A DNA stretch of 33,091 nucleotides from Pseudomonadota bacterium (GTDB lineage: Bacteria; Myxococcota_A; UBA9042; GCA-2863065): the NCBI GenBank assembly GCA_947498315.1, contig CANMLD010000026.1:1-33091 (forward strand), read 5' to 3'. The notes under the pieces are model-generated. The model had not been told where the DNA came from. It saw only the letters and a program-made list of their open reading frames with translations, and did not search any database. Position 1 is the stretch's first letter. Every line of letters begins with the position of its first letter. Shown piece after piece: positions 17,219 to 24,828 of this stretch. A program made the position numbers and the translations under genes.

Positions 17219-17833
17219 TTGAACGCCGCCGCACACTTTTTCCGCGATTACGTCACGCGCGTACAGGCGATCCTGAGCGCCATGGATCCAGCGCCGGTAG
17301 GTGAGCTCGTCGACGCCCTGCTCGCCGTGCGCGCCCATGGCGGAACCGTGTGGACCTGTGGCAATGGCGGCAGCGCGTCGACCGCCGAGCACTTCGCGAG
17401 CGATCTCGTGGGCACCCTACGGCTGAGCGCGAACCCCTTTCGCGCCATTTGCCTCTCCTCGAACATCGCGGCCTTCAGCGCTGCTGCCAACGACTACGGC
17501 TACGAGAACGCCTTCTCGCGTCAGCTCGACGGACGAATCACGAGTCACGACCTGCTCGTCGCCATCTCCGCGTCCGGCAACTCGCCGAACGTCCTGTCTG
17601 CGGTGGAGTACGCACGCCGAGCCGGCGCCCGAGTGGCCGGCCTCACGGGATTCGATGGCGGCCTCCTCCGGGAGCGCGCGGACATCGCCATCCACGTCCC
17701 GTCGGAGCACGGCGAGTACGGCCCTTGCGAAGATCTCCACATGGTCGTCAAGCACGGGGTGACCATGTACTTGGACCGGCTCCTGTCTGGTGGGGACGAC
17801 CCGCGCCTCGCCCGAATTGAGCCAGCCGCATGA
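17219..17833 (+). CDS. SIS-domain isomerase, GmhA-like
   Basis: About 204 residues from TTG at 17219, chosen because homologous GmhA-type proteins begin with this helix (N-A-A-A-H-F-F-R-D-Y-V-T-R-V). An in-frame GTG at 17057 would add 54 low-complexity residues and overlap the previous gene. C-G-N-G-G-S-A-S-T-A-E-H-F-A-S-D is the sugar-phosphate-binding loop of sedoheptulose-7-phosphate isomerase-like SIS proteins. A-I-S-A-S-G-N-S-P-N-V is the second phosphate loop, and C-E-D-L-H-M-V-V-K-H the acid-base helix. The likely role is an aldose/ketose phosphate isomerisation feeding the cluster. It ends with an ATGA overlap with the next gene. Confidence 0.85.
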   Translation: MNAAAHFFRDYVTRVQAILSAMDPAPVGELVDALLAVRAHGGTVWTCGNGGSASTAEHFASDLVGTLRLSANPFRAICLSSNIAAFSAAANDYGYENAFSRQLDGRITSHDLLVAISASGNSPNVLSAVEYARRAGARVAGLTGFDGGLLRERADIAIHVPSEHGEYGPCEDLHMVVKHGVTMYLDRLLSGGDDPRLARIEPAA

Positions 17834-18774
17834 CGATCGCGGTCTGCTCCCGCTCTTTCAGCGCGCACCCTGTCTTGAGAGCCGAGCTGCTTGCGGCCTT
17901 CCCGAGCGCCCGCTTCAACGACAGTGGCCATCAGCTCCAAGGCCCTGAGCTCCTTGCCTTTCTGAGCGGCGTAGACGGCGCGATCGTCGGCCTCGAACGC
18001 ATCGACGACGCGCTCCTCGACGCCTGTCCGAGTCTCCGGGTAGTAGCCAAGTTCGGCGTTGGCCTCGACCGCATTGACCTGACGGCACTCGACCGTCGCG
18101 GCGTGCGCATCGGCTGGACCCCCGGCGTGAACGCGCCCGCTGTGGCGGAGGTCGTGCTCGCCCGCACCATCGAGCTCCTGCGCCACTTGCACACCTCCGA
18201 CGCTGAGGTTCGGCAAGGCCGGTTCACGCTCCGCGTTGGCCGTTCGCTCGCCTCCTGCACCATTGGGATCATCGGCTGCGGCCACGTCGGCAAGACGGTC
18301 GCCCGTGTCTTCCGAAGCTTTGGGGCGGCGGTCATCACGCACGATATCCGCCAATACCCGGACTTCTACGTCGACGCCGGCGTCACCACCGTCGACCTCG
18401 ACACACTGCTCGAGAGCGCCGATGTCGTCAGTCTCCACGTCCCTCTCACGCCACGCACGCGCGGGCTGATGGCCGGTGCCGCCTTCGCACGCATGAAGCC
18501 GGGCGCTCTGCTCATCAACACCGCGCGGGGCGAGGTCGTGGACGCCGCCGCCCTCGAAGACGCGTTGACTAGCGGACGGCTCGCGGGCGCCGCGCTCGAC
18601 GTCTTCGACCCCGAACCGCCGACCGGTAGCCCACTGCTGGCCAACCCGAACGTCCGACTGTCTGCCCACTTGGCCGGTTCGTCCGACGCCTCGACCCTCG
18701 CGATGGGCCGTGCGGCCATCGCCGGCCTCACGCGCCATCAAGCCGCCGGCGCGCTCCTCGAGCTCGTGACCTGA
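17830..18774 (+). CDS. D-2-hydroxyacid dehydrogenase (PGDH-like)
   Basis: 314 residues. The NAD loop is I-G-I-I-G-C-G-H-V-G-K-T (G149, G151, G154). The catalytic triad is complete: R233 in N-T-A-R-G-E, E262 in F-D-P-E-P-P and H280 in S-A-H-L-A-G. It interconverts a 2-keto acid and a D-2-hydroxy acid. There is no C-terminal ACT domain, so it is not a full regulatory SerA. In this cluster it may reduce or regenerate a 2-keto acid related to the aldolase product. It overlaps the SIS gene by 4 nt and is followed 3 nt later by the transferase gene. Confidence 0.88.
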   Translation: MTIAVCSRSFSAHPVLRAELLAAFPSARFNDSGHQLQGPELLAFLSGVDGAIVGLERIDDALLDACPSLRVVAKFGVGLDRIDLTALDRRGVRIGWTPGVNAPAVAEVVLARTIELLRHLHTSDAEVRQGRFTLRVGRSLASCTIGIIGCGHVGKTVARVFRSFGAAVITHDIRQYPDFYVDAGVTTVDLDTLLESADVVSLHVPLTPRTRGLMAGAAFARMKPGALLINTARGEVVDAAALEDALTSGRLAGAALDVFDPEPPTGSPLLANPNVRLSAHLAGSSDASTLAMGRAAIAGLTRHQAAGALLELVT

Positions 18775-18777
18775 CGC

Positions 18778-20127
18778 ATGGACCTTGGCTGGAGCCTCGT
18801 GCGGGCGGCACGCGTGGTCGCCTTCAAAGACCGCCAGCCCTTCCGCCAAGCGATGTTCGCCTACCTCGCGGGCCATCGGCGCACGGTCAGCGCCGTCCTC
18901 GCTGCCTACGCGCCGATTCAGGGCACGTCACTGTCCACCCTCGCCATCTCCGGCTATGGACTCCTGGCTTGGTTAGGCCTCGACGCCCCGGATGAGGACG
19001 CGGAGCTGTGGAGCGTCGCCGCCTATCGCAACGAGGAGCGCCAGTTCGAGTTCGTTCGTCGCGCGGCCCCACAGCTGCGGGTCGCCGCGATGCGCCTCCG
19101 GCCGAGGCCCACACGTCGCACGCTTCGAGCCGCTGCTTTGGCCGGCGTCGCAATCGCCCGCCGCCCCGGACGGCTCGCCCCGCTCTGGCGCACCGTACAG
19201 CGCCACGATCGGCGCGACGGCTTCCTCGTCGCCTGCCGCGTCGCGAGCACACTCGGCTATTACCTTCGTGCCCGTAGCGAGCTGGAATCGGACCACGGCC
19301 GCCGCGTGCAGGCCGTCCTGGTCTCGAGCGACTCCAACCCCTACGCAGTGGGGGTCGCCGCTGCCGCAAGGGCGCTCGGTCGACGCGTCGTCTACATCAC
19401 GCACGGCCACCTCCCGGAAGGGCCACCGACGCTCGACGTCGACCTCGCCTTCCTCGACGGACCCGCGCTCTTACGGGTGTATGAACGTGCCGGCCCCGTG
19501 CGCGGGAAGGTGGTCTTCAAAGGCGCCGAGGGCGAGCTCCGCCCAATGCGCGCTCGTCGCCCCACCCTGAGTCCGCGCGGCCTCGTCGTCGGCGTCTTCG
19601 CGTCCATCCTCGTCGACTGGCGCTCATTCTGGGCGCGCGTCGTCGAGATCGAGGCCGCCCTGAAGCCCGCGCGCCTCATCGTGCGCTTGCACCCGAACAC
19701 CGTCATCCGTGACCCCGCGGCTCTCCACGGCAAGCCCACACTCGACCACCTCTCTATCTCGAGCGGCGAGACCATCCTGACGGACGACGCCGCCGCGTGC
19801 GACCTCGTCATCGCGGGCAACTCGAGCTGTCACTTGACCGTGTTGCGCTTTGGCGTGCCGTCGGTCTACGTCCCAGGGCTCGACACGGTGCCGCACGACT
19901 TCTACCGCTTCCTACAAGACGGCCTCATCCCGTCGGTGACGAGCGCTACCAAGCTCGATTACGACGGGATCGTGGACTTTTACGCCTCACCACAGTGGCC
20001 AGGCCGCTTCGCCGAATACGACCCCGCCTACCCGATCGCAGGTTCGCCCCCGCCAGCTGACGTGGGAGAACGGGCGGTTCGGAGCGCACTGCTCGATCTG
20101 CTCGCCGCACCGGAGCCGCGCCCGTGA
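18778..20127 (+). CDS. GT-B-like glycosyltransferase, capsule/sialyl-type
   Basis: 449 residues. There is no signal peptide or clear membrane helix. The first ~180 residues are Arg/Ala/Leu-rich helices. The C-terminal half has the look of CMP-sugar-using GT-B capsule transferases: Y-I-T-H-G-H-L-P-E-G-P-P (~205-216), L-I-V-R-L-H-P-N (~300-307, the H-P motif of CMP-sugar transferases), and D-L-V-I-A-G-N-S-S-C-H-L-T-V-L-R-F-G-V-P-S (~342-362, the S-S/H motif). It probably transfers the sugar activated by the following cytidylyltransferase to a cell-surface glycan. It overlaps that gene by 4 nt. The exact GT family is not assigned. Confidence 0.65.
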   Translation: MDLGWSLVRAARVVAFKDRQPFRQAMFAYLAGHRRTVSAVLAAYAPIQGTSLSTLAISGYGLLAWLGLDAPDEDAELWSVAAYRNEERQFEFVRRAAPQLRVAAMRLRPRPTRRTLRAAALAGVAIARRPGRLAPLWRTVQRHDRRDGFLVACRVASTLGYYLRARSELESDHGRRVQAVLVSSDSNPYAVGVAAAARALGRRVVYITHGHLPEGPPTLDVDLAFLDGPALLRVYERAGPVRGKVVFKGAEGELRPMRARRPTLSPRGLVVGVFASILVDWRSFWARVVEIEAALKPARLIVRLHPNTVIRDPAALHGKPTLDHLSISSGETILTDDAAACDLVIAGNSSCHLTVLRFGVPSVYVPGLDTVPHDFYRFLQDGLIPSVTSATKLDYDGIVDFYASPQWPGRFAEYDPAYPIAGSPPPADVGERAVRSALLDLLAAPEPRP

Positions 20128-20807
20128 CCCGCTTCCTCCGCGTCTTCCTCATCCTGAAAGGCGAGTCCGAGCGGGTCCCCGGCAAGAACTTTCGTCGCCT
20201 CGGCGATAGACCGCTCTATCGCTGGATCGTAGACACGGTGTTGTCACTGCCGGAGACCTCCGAGCTGCTGATCGACACGGACGTCCCCGAGCGGTTGGCC
20301 GAGCTGCCCCGCGACCCCCGCATTCGAATCGAGCGCCGACGACCCGAGCTGCTGGGCCACCACGTCACTGCGAACGCCCTCATCGCAGCTCACATGGACT
20401 CGACGCCCGCGGACGCCCTCTGGCTCATGATCCACGCGACGTCGCCGCTTCTCACCCCCCGCACGTTGACCGCCGTGCTCGCCGCGTGGGAGAGCCGCGT
20501 CGGCGGCCACGATTCGCTCTTCGGCGTGACTGCGCACCAGTCACGCTTCTACGACCAGCACGCACGCGCTTGGAATCACGATCCAGCGCGCCTCGTCCCG
20601 ACTCAAGACCTCGCACCGGTCTTCGAAGAGAACTCCACTGTCTATCTCTTCGACCGTTCGTCCTTCATGACCACCGGCAGCCGGGTGGGCCGGACGCCCC
20701 TGCTCTTCCCGACCCCAACGCTGGAGAGCCTCGACATCGACACCGAGGCCGACTGGCGGCTCGTTCAGGCGGTTGTGGCGCAAGGCGTCCCGGAGGTCTC
20801 ACCATGA
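20124..20807 (+). CDS. NeuA/KdsB-like CMP-sugar cytidylyltransferase
   Basis: 227 residues, the size of single-domain CMP-sugar synthetases. The N-terminal nucleotide loop reads K-G-E-S-E-R-V-P-G-K-N-F-R, matching the R-G-G-S-K-x-I-P-x-K-N motif of acylneuraminate cytidylyltransferases. H-A-T-S-P-L-L-T-P replaces the usual Q-P-T-S-P. A late S-L-D-I-D-T-E-A-D-W matches the metal-binding I-D-T-x-x-D. It should activate an acidic ulosonate-type sugar with CTP. Overlaps of 4 nt on both sides fix it in the pathway. NeuB- and KdsA-type synthases are absent from the window, so the substrate is open. Confidence 0.8.
   Translation: MTRFLRVFLILKGESERVPGKNFRRLGDRPLYRWIVDTVLSLPETSELLIDTDVPERLAELPRDPRIRIERRRPELLGHHVTANALIAAHMDSTPADALWLMIHATSPLLTPRTLTAVLAAWESRVGGHDSLFGVTAHQSRFYDQHARAWNHDPARLVPTQDLAPVFEENSTVYLFDRSSFMTTGSRVGRTPLLFPTPTLESLDIDTEADWRLVQAVVAQGVPEVSP
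20792..20796 (+). promoter_or_regulatory. Ribosome-binding site deciding the radical SAM start
   Basis: GGAGG 7 nt before ATG at 20804. The frame is open back to 20486, but that part is antiphase to the cytidylyltransferase gene. Confidence 0.6.
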
Positions 20808-22870
20808 GCGACAGTCGTGCTAGCGACAGAATCGTCCTCGTCCATCCGCCCCTGGCCGATCCGACGCAGCCCTACCCGAGCCTGCCGACCCTGGCCGGCT
20901 GGCTGGCCGGGAGAGGCATCAGCGCACGCGTCGTCGACCTGAACGTTCAAGCCGCTCATTGGCTGTGGGACGAAGGCCGGATCGATGCGCTGGCGAGCAG
21001 GATGAGCGCCCGCGTCCTCGAACTCGATGCCCGACCCGAGCTCGACTTCGAAGCTCAACGGGAGCTGGCCGCGCTAGACGCTGCCCGCAGCGCGATGAAG
21101 GCCGTGCTGGCTGCCGATCCGAGCCCCATCGACGTCTTTCGCGACCGAGAGCGCTTCTACGATCCTCTCGCCTACAGCTGGGCCCGACTGCGCTCCGATG
21201 CGCTGTTCGACGCCCTGTCGGCGGTCCATTTCCCCTTTCGTTACGGGTGGAACCACGTCGTCCACCATACGGTCCCGTGGAGCTTTGACCTCCTCGAGAC
21301 CTACGCGCAGGAGCGTCTCAGCCCCTTCGATGGGCTCTACGACGCCTTCGCCCAGCAACTCTCTGCGGGCGCGCGCCTCGTCGGGATCTCGATTGTCTTC
21401 CCCTCTCAGTTCCCGGAAGCGGTGGCGCTGGCCAGGGCGCTGCGCCGCGTTCGCCCCGACCTCATGCTCCTCTTCGGTGGACCAGCGCTCCACCAGGTCG
21501 CGGTCCACATGACGCCGCCCGAGCAGCGCCGCCTCCTCGATCACGTCGACGGGCTAGGCGTGTTCGAGGGGGAGCGCACACTCGAAACCATCGCTGGGCT
21601 CCTCGATTCCCTCGCGAGTGACGGCCCGGAGCGCGCCGCGGCGCTGAAGAGCGTCCCCAACCTAATCAGTCGAACGGGCGAAGACCCACAGGGCGGGGTC
21701 CAAGCGGGTCCGCGCTGGACCTTGGATCTGCGAGAGAGCCCGGCGCCCTGCTTCGATGACCTCGATCTCAACGCCTACCTCGCGCCAGAACGGACTCTCC
21801 TCTACGCGCCAACGCGTGGTTGCTATTGGGGAAAGTGCTCATTTTGCTACTACGGACTGGCCGAGACGGCGACGGCCGCGTACCGCGAGATCGCGCCCGA
21901 GGTCGCCGTCGCCCAGCTCGAGGCGTTGTGCCAGAAGCACGACACGCGCCACGTCTACCTCTCGTGCGACGTGCTCTCGCCCTCCTACGCGGTGCGCTTC
22001 GCCGACGCGCTGCTGGCACGCGACCTGCGGATCACGTGGTCGAGCGACCTCAAGATCGAGAAGTTCTTCACGCCAGAACGTTGCGAGCGGCTGAAGTCGT
22101 CCGGCCTCGCTGCCGCCGCATTCGGGATTGAGTCCGGCTCCGACCGCATCCTTGGCCTCATCCGGAAGGGGACCGACCGCGAGACCCTGACTCGCGTCAA
22201 CCGCGCCTTCGCGGCCGCCGGGATCGCGACGGAGTGGATGACCTTCACCGATCACCCCACGGAGAAAGTGGACGAAGCGCTCGAAACCGTCTTCTGGATC
22301 GACGAGGAGAAGGACCACATCAGCCTCTTCATCGTGGGTCGCTTCGGACTCGAACGGGGCTCTGCGATCGCGCAGGACCCAGCCGCGTACGGCATCTCCC
22401 AAGTCTACTTCGCTCGTGGCGACGATCTCCGGCTCTACGCCCAATACACAGAAACGGTCCCATCCCGGAGCGCCGAGGACTCGGCCCGCATCGACGCCAG
22501 CGTGAACGAGATCAGCGCCCAGTTCGCGCTACACCCGTACCCCTGGGCCGGTGCCAACTCGACCCACCACACGCTGCTTCACTTGGTGCGCTTCGGACAG
22601 GGCGCCTTCAAGACTCACTTCCAGAAGGCCGGTGAGCTCGGCCAAGCGCTCCCGCGGCCGCCACGAACCGCGCTAGCGGGACTCGAGAAGCGACTGCGCT
22701 ACGATCTGAACGCGATTCGAGAGACCGAAGCCAGCTTCACCCGCGCCTACCTCGATCGCTCGCTTTACAGCACGGTGAAGGGGTCCGGCGGGCTCGTAGC
22801 CCCGCTGTCGCTCGCGGACTATCGGGACGCGGCGGCGGACGTCACGAGCGCCCGGCCCTCGGTTCGCTGA
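20804..22870 (+). CDS. Radical SAM protein with B12-binding-like N-terminus and C-x4-C-x2-C motif
   Basis: 688 residues. The N-terminal ~30-200 region (R-I-V-L-V-H-P-P-L-A; P-S-L-P-T-L-A-G-W-L-A) and ~205-270 (V-G-I-S-I-V-F-P-S-Q-F; L-L-F-G-G-P-A-L) follow the layout of cobalamin-binding domains of B12 radical SAM enzymes, but the D-x-H-x-x-G cobalamin ligand motif is not visible. The cluster motif is R-G-C-Y-W-G-K-C-S-F-C with C340, C345 and C348, so spacing is C-x4-C-x2-C instead of C-x3-C-x2-C. I-E-S-G-S-D-R-I-L is the SAM-contacting strand. A ~200-residue C-terminal extension is of unknown fold. It likely modifies the sugar (methylation, dehydration or rearrangement). It is the last gene of the cluster, with its stop 4 nt from the convergent lipoprotein stop. 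Confidence 0.82.
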   Translation: MSDSRASDRIVLVHPPLADPTQPYPSLPTLAGWLAGRGISARVVDLNVQAAHWLWDEGRIDALASRMSARVLELDARPELDFEAQRELAALDAARSAMKAVLAADPSPIDVFRDRERFYDPLAYSWARLRSDALFDALSAVHFPFRYGWNHVVHHTVPWSFDLLETYAQERLSPFDGLYDAFAQQLSAGARLVGISIVFPSQFPEAVALARALRRVRPDLMLLFGGPALHQVAVHMTPPEQRRLLDHVDGLGVFEGERTLETIAGLLDSLASDGPERAAALKSVPNLISRTGEDPQGGVQAGPRWTLDLRESPAPCFDDLDLNAYLAPERTLLYAPTRGCYWGKCSFCYYGLAETATAAYREIAPEVAVAQLEALCQKHDTRHVYLSCDVLSPSYAVRFADALLARDLRITWSSDLKIEKFFTPERCERLKSSGLAAAAFGIESGSDRILGLIRKGTDRETLTRVNRAFAAAGIATEWMTFTDHPTEKVDEALETVFWIDEEKDHISLFIVGRFGLERGSAIAQDPAAYGISQVYFARGDDLRLYAQYTETVPSRSAEDSARIDASVNEISAQFALHPYPWAGANSTHHTLLHLVRFGQGAFKTHFQKAGELGQALPRPPRTALAGLEKRLRYDLNAIRETEASFTRAYLDRSLYSTVKGSGGLVAPLSLADYRDAAADVTSARPSVR

Positions 22871-22874
22871 CCCC

Positions 22875-23240
22875 TCAGGTCCCGTCGTCGGTCGAATCGG
22901 TCCCACTGTCCGTCGCATCATCGGTCGAGTCGGTCTCACCATCGGTCGAGTCGATCTCCGTGTCCGTCGCGTCATCGGTCGAGTCGGTCCCAACGTCGGC
23001 CTCACCGTCCGTCGCGGTCGTACCGTCGTCTACCGGTTCAGTGATTTCGTCGGTCCCGCCAGTCCCGTCCGCCGCGCCGTCATCCGTGCCGTCATCGGTC
23101 GCGCCGGTGCCATCCTCTGTGCCGTCATCCGTCGTGTCGGTGCCGTCATCTGTGGCGCCGGTGCTGTCGTCGGTCCCGTCCGTGGCGTCGTCGGCGGCCC
23201 CACCATCTCGCCCGTCGGTGCTATCACCCGACCCATCATC
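22875..23240. repeat. Imperfect short tandem repeats coding an acidic tail
   Basis: GTCGGT/GTCGTC-type 15-21 base units repeat irregularly and code for the D/T-rich tail of the lipoprotein on the minus strand. Array length is likely to vary among strains. Confidence 0.6.
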
Positions 23241-23885
23241 GGCGCTGTCGTCCTCCGTCGCGAGGAGCAGCGCGGGGCTCACATTGCCGCCCACGAACGC
23301 GACCACCCCGACAAACTCGGCGTCGTCGCCCGCCCCCCCCTCGAGTCGGTCCTTGTCGAGAGAGATCGAAAACGCGCCCGCGGCATCGGCGATGACCTCC
23401 GCGACGATAGCCGCGCCGACCGGACTGACCACCACGAGAGCGCCACCAGGGACGGACCCAGCGCTACCTACGATCCGAAAGTCCCCGGACTCCTTGAGCA
23501 ACGTGACGGACGTCCCAGCGGCAGAGCCCGGCTCAGCGACGGTCGCTGCGCTGGCGTCCGGCGAGCTCGCTCGGGCTAGGTCTACCACCGCCCGGCCGTC
23601 GAGACGCACGACACGAAGCGCATCGCCGACCGTCGCGTCGAGCTGTGCCGAGAAGTCGCCGCCGGCGCCGGCTCTAATCGCGACCCGAGCGCCGCTACTC
23701 TCGTTCTGAACCTCGACCTCCGCGAACGGGGGCGCGGCACCATCACGGCCGACGATGAGCACGGCCTGTATACGCCCGAGCGGCGCGAAGGACACGAGCG
23801 GCGGCGTCGTGATCGACGGGATGGGCTCGGCATTGCACGCCTGCAGCGCGGTCAGGATCAGCAGCGCGCTGAATGCTCGGAACAT
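22875..23885 (-). CDS. Lipoprotein with Asp/Thr-rich repetitive C-terminus
   Basis: 336 residues from ATG at 23885, with a G-A-G-G-T-G-A stretch upstream. The signal sequence ends L-T-A-L-Q-A-C, placing the lipidated Cys at residue 16. Residues ~30-110 and ~120-200 look like two beta-rich Ig/carboxypeptidase-regulatory type modules (F-A-E-V-E-V-Q-N-E-S-S-G; G-A-L-V-V-V-S-P-V-G-A). The final ~120 residues are almost only D, G, T, S, A and E in an irregular D-S-T-D-D-x-T-D pattern. This acidic tail could bind calcium or act as a surface spacer. It is on the same strand as the next lipoprotein and may be co-expressed with it. The function is unknown. Confidence 0.75.
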   Translation of the reverse strand: MFRAFSALLILTALQACNAEPIPSITTPPLVSFAPLGRIQAVLIVGRDGAAPPFAEVEVQNESSGARVAIRAGAGGDFSAQLDATVGDALRVVRLDGRAVVDLARASSPDASAATVAEPGSAAGTSVTLLKESGDFRIVGSAGSVPGGALVVVSPVGAAIVAEVIADAAGAFSISLDKDRLEGGAGDDAEFVGVVAFVGGNVSPALLLATEDDSADDGSGDSTDGRDGGAADDATDGTDDSTGATDDGTDTTDDGTEDGTGATDDGTDDGAADGTGGTDEITEPVDDGTTATDGEADVGTDSTDDATDTEIDSTDGETDSTDDATDSGTDSTDDGT

Positions 23886-23992
23886 CGGCTCACCTCACGT
23901 CGGGCCTTTCGGCTCGAGATCGCGGCAAGGTATCAGGAACAGCCACTGCGGCCAGAGTCGCGGTACGCTTCCGCGGAAGGGTTGCCACGCCT

Positions 23993-24658
23993 TTAGCGTG
24001 GGAGCGGCACCGTGTCATCGTCAGACTCGGGACCGTCATCGTCCGACCCAGGGCCGTCATCGTCCGACTCGGGACCGTCATCGTCCGACTCGGGGCCGTC
24101 GTCGTCCGACTCGGGGCCGTCGTCGTCCGACCCGGGGCCGTCGTCGTCCGACCCGGGGCCGTCGTCGTCGCTCACGCCGTCATCGTCCGAGTCGGGGCCA
24201 TCGTCGTCCGACCGGGGACCGTCGTCATCGTCATCGTGATTCGGGCTGTCATCGTTTTGGTCAGCGTCGTCGCCGTCGTCCTCCGACTTCTCGACCCCGT
24301 CCTTCAGCATGACGCAGTAGCTGTCGAAGCAGGCGGCCACAGCGGGACAACCCACGTCGTCGCCGCACGTGAGGAACGCGGGCGCCCCGCTCGGGGCGGT
24401 CGACTCCGTCGCGAGGCAGACGCCATCCGCGCAAGCCGACCCATCCGCGCAGGCGGACGCGGCGTCGCACGTGATGGCGGCGGACGCCTTGGCGATACTC
24501 GACGGGGTGCAGGCTCCTCCGATGCAGGCGCTGTCGACGCCGCAGTCCGTGTGCGTGGCGCACGTCGCTACCGAGTCCGCGCTGTTGCTGCAACCGGCAG
24601 CCATCCCGAACAGTGACGTCAGTGCGACAGTGCCGAGGGAGAGGATTCGATCCTTCAT
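23993..24658 (-). CDS. Cys-rich lipoprotein with S-D-D-D-G-P-E repeat tail
   Basis: 221 residues from ATG at 24658, supported by AGGAG 5 nt upstream (24664-24668). The signal peptide ends F-G-M-A-A-G-C, a lipobox-like site with Cys at 23. Residues ~30-125 are a Cys-rich module with repeated C-x-x-x-x-x-C and G-x-C (T-H-T-D-C-G-V-D-S-A-C-I-G-G-A-C; D-G-S-A-C-A-D-G-V-C), like Dickkopf/EGF-type small disulphide modules found in many myxobacterial lipoproteins. The last ~85 residues are seven-residue repeats rich in Asp, ending T-V-P-L-P-R. It is probably surface-exposed, with the acidic tail as stalk or calcium binder. Confidence 0.8.
   Translation of the reverse strand: MKDRILSLGTVALTSLFGMAAGCSNSADSVATCATHTDCGVDSACIGGACTPSSIAKASAAITCDAASACADGSACADGVCLATESTAPSGAPAFLTCGDDVGCPAVAACFDSYCVMLKDGVEKSEDDGDDADQNDDSPNHDDDDDGPRSDDDGPDSDDDGVSDDDGPGSDDDGPGSDDDGPESDDDGPESDDDGPESDDDGPGSDDDGPESDDDTVPLPR
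24012..24230. repeat. 21-bp tandem repeats, about ten units
   Basis: The unit is GGGCCGTCGTCGTCCGACTC-like (21 bases), with third-position changes and one shortened copy near 24174-24195. It codes for the S-D-D-D-G-P-E/G heptads of the lipoprotein. All units keep the frame, suggesting selection on the protein. Confidence 0.8.
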
Positions 24659-24828
24659 GGAGACTCCTGAGCGACTAGAGTTTGTCCGAGTGCAGCGTTC
24701 AGGCCCACTCGGTCCGTGCCTTGCCGAAGAGCAAGCCCGGTGCCAAGGTCCAGAGGCCGTCGGGACGCTATCGTCAGCGCAAACAGGTGCTTGTTTTTTC
24801 AGCAGCTTCCCTTGATTGCTTATTCTAG

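Noticed and set aside
17545-18876. 443-residue open frame on the minus strand
   Set aside because: Antisense to the hydroxyacid dehydrogenase, which has all catalytic residues. No recognisable protein in the minus frame.
24012-24230. Possible CRISPR array
   Set aside because: Contiguous 21-bp units without spacers, in frame within a lipoprotein gene, so a coding tandem repeat.
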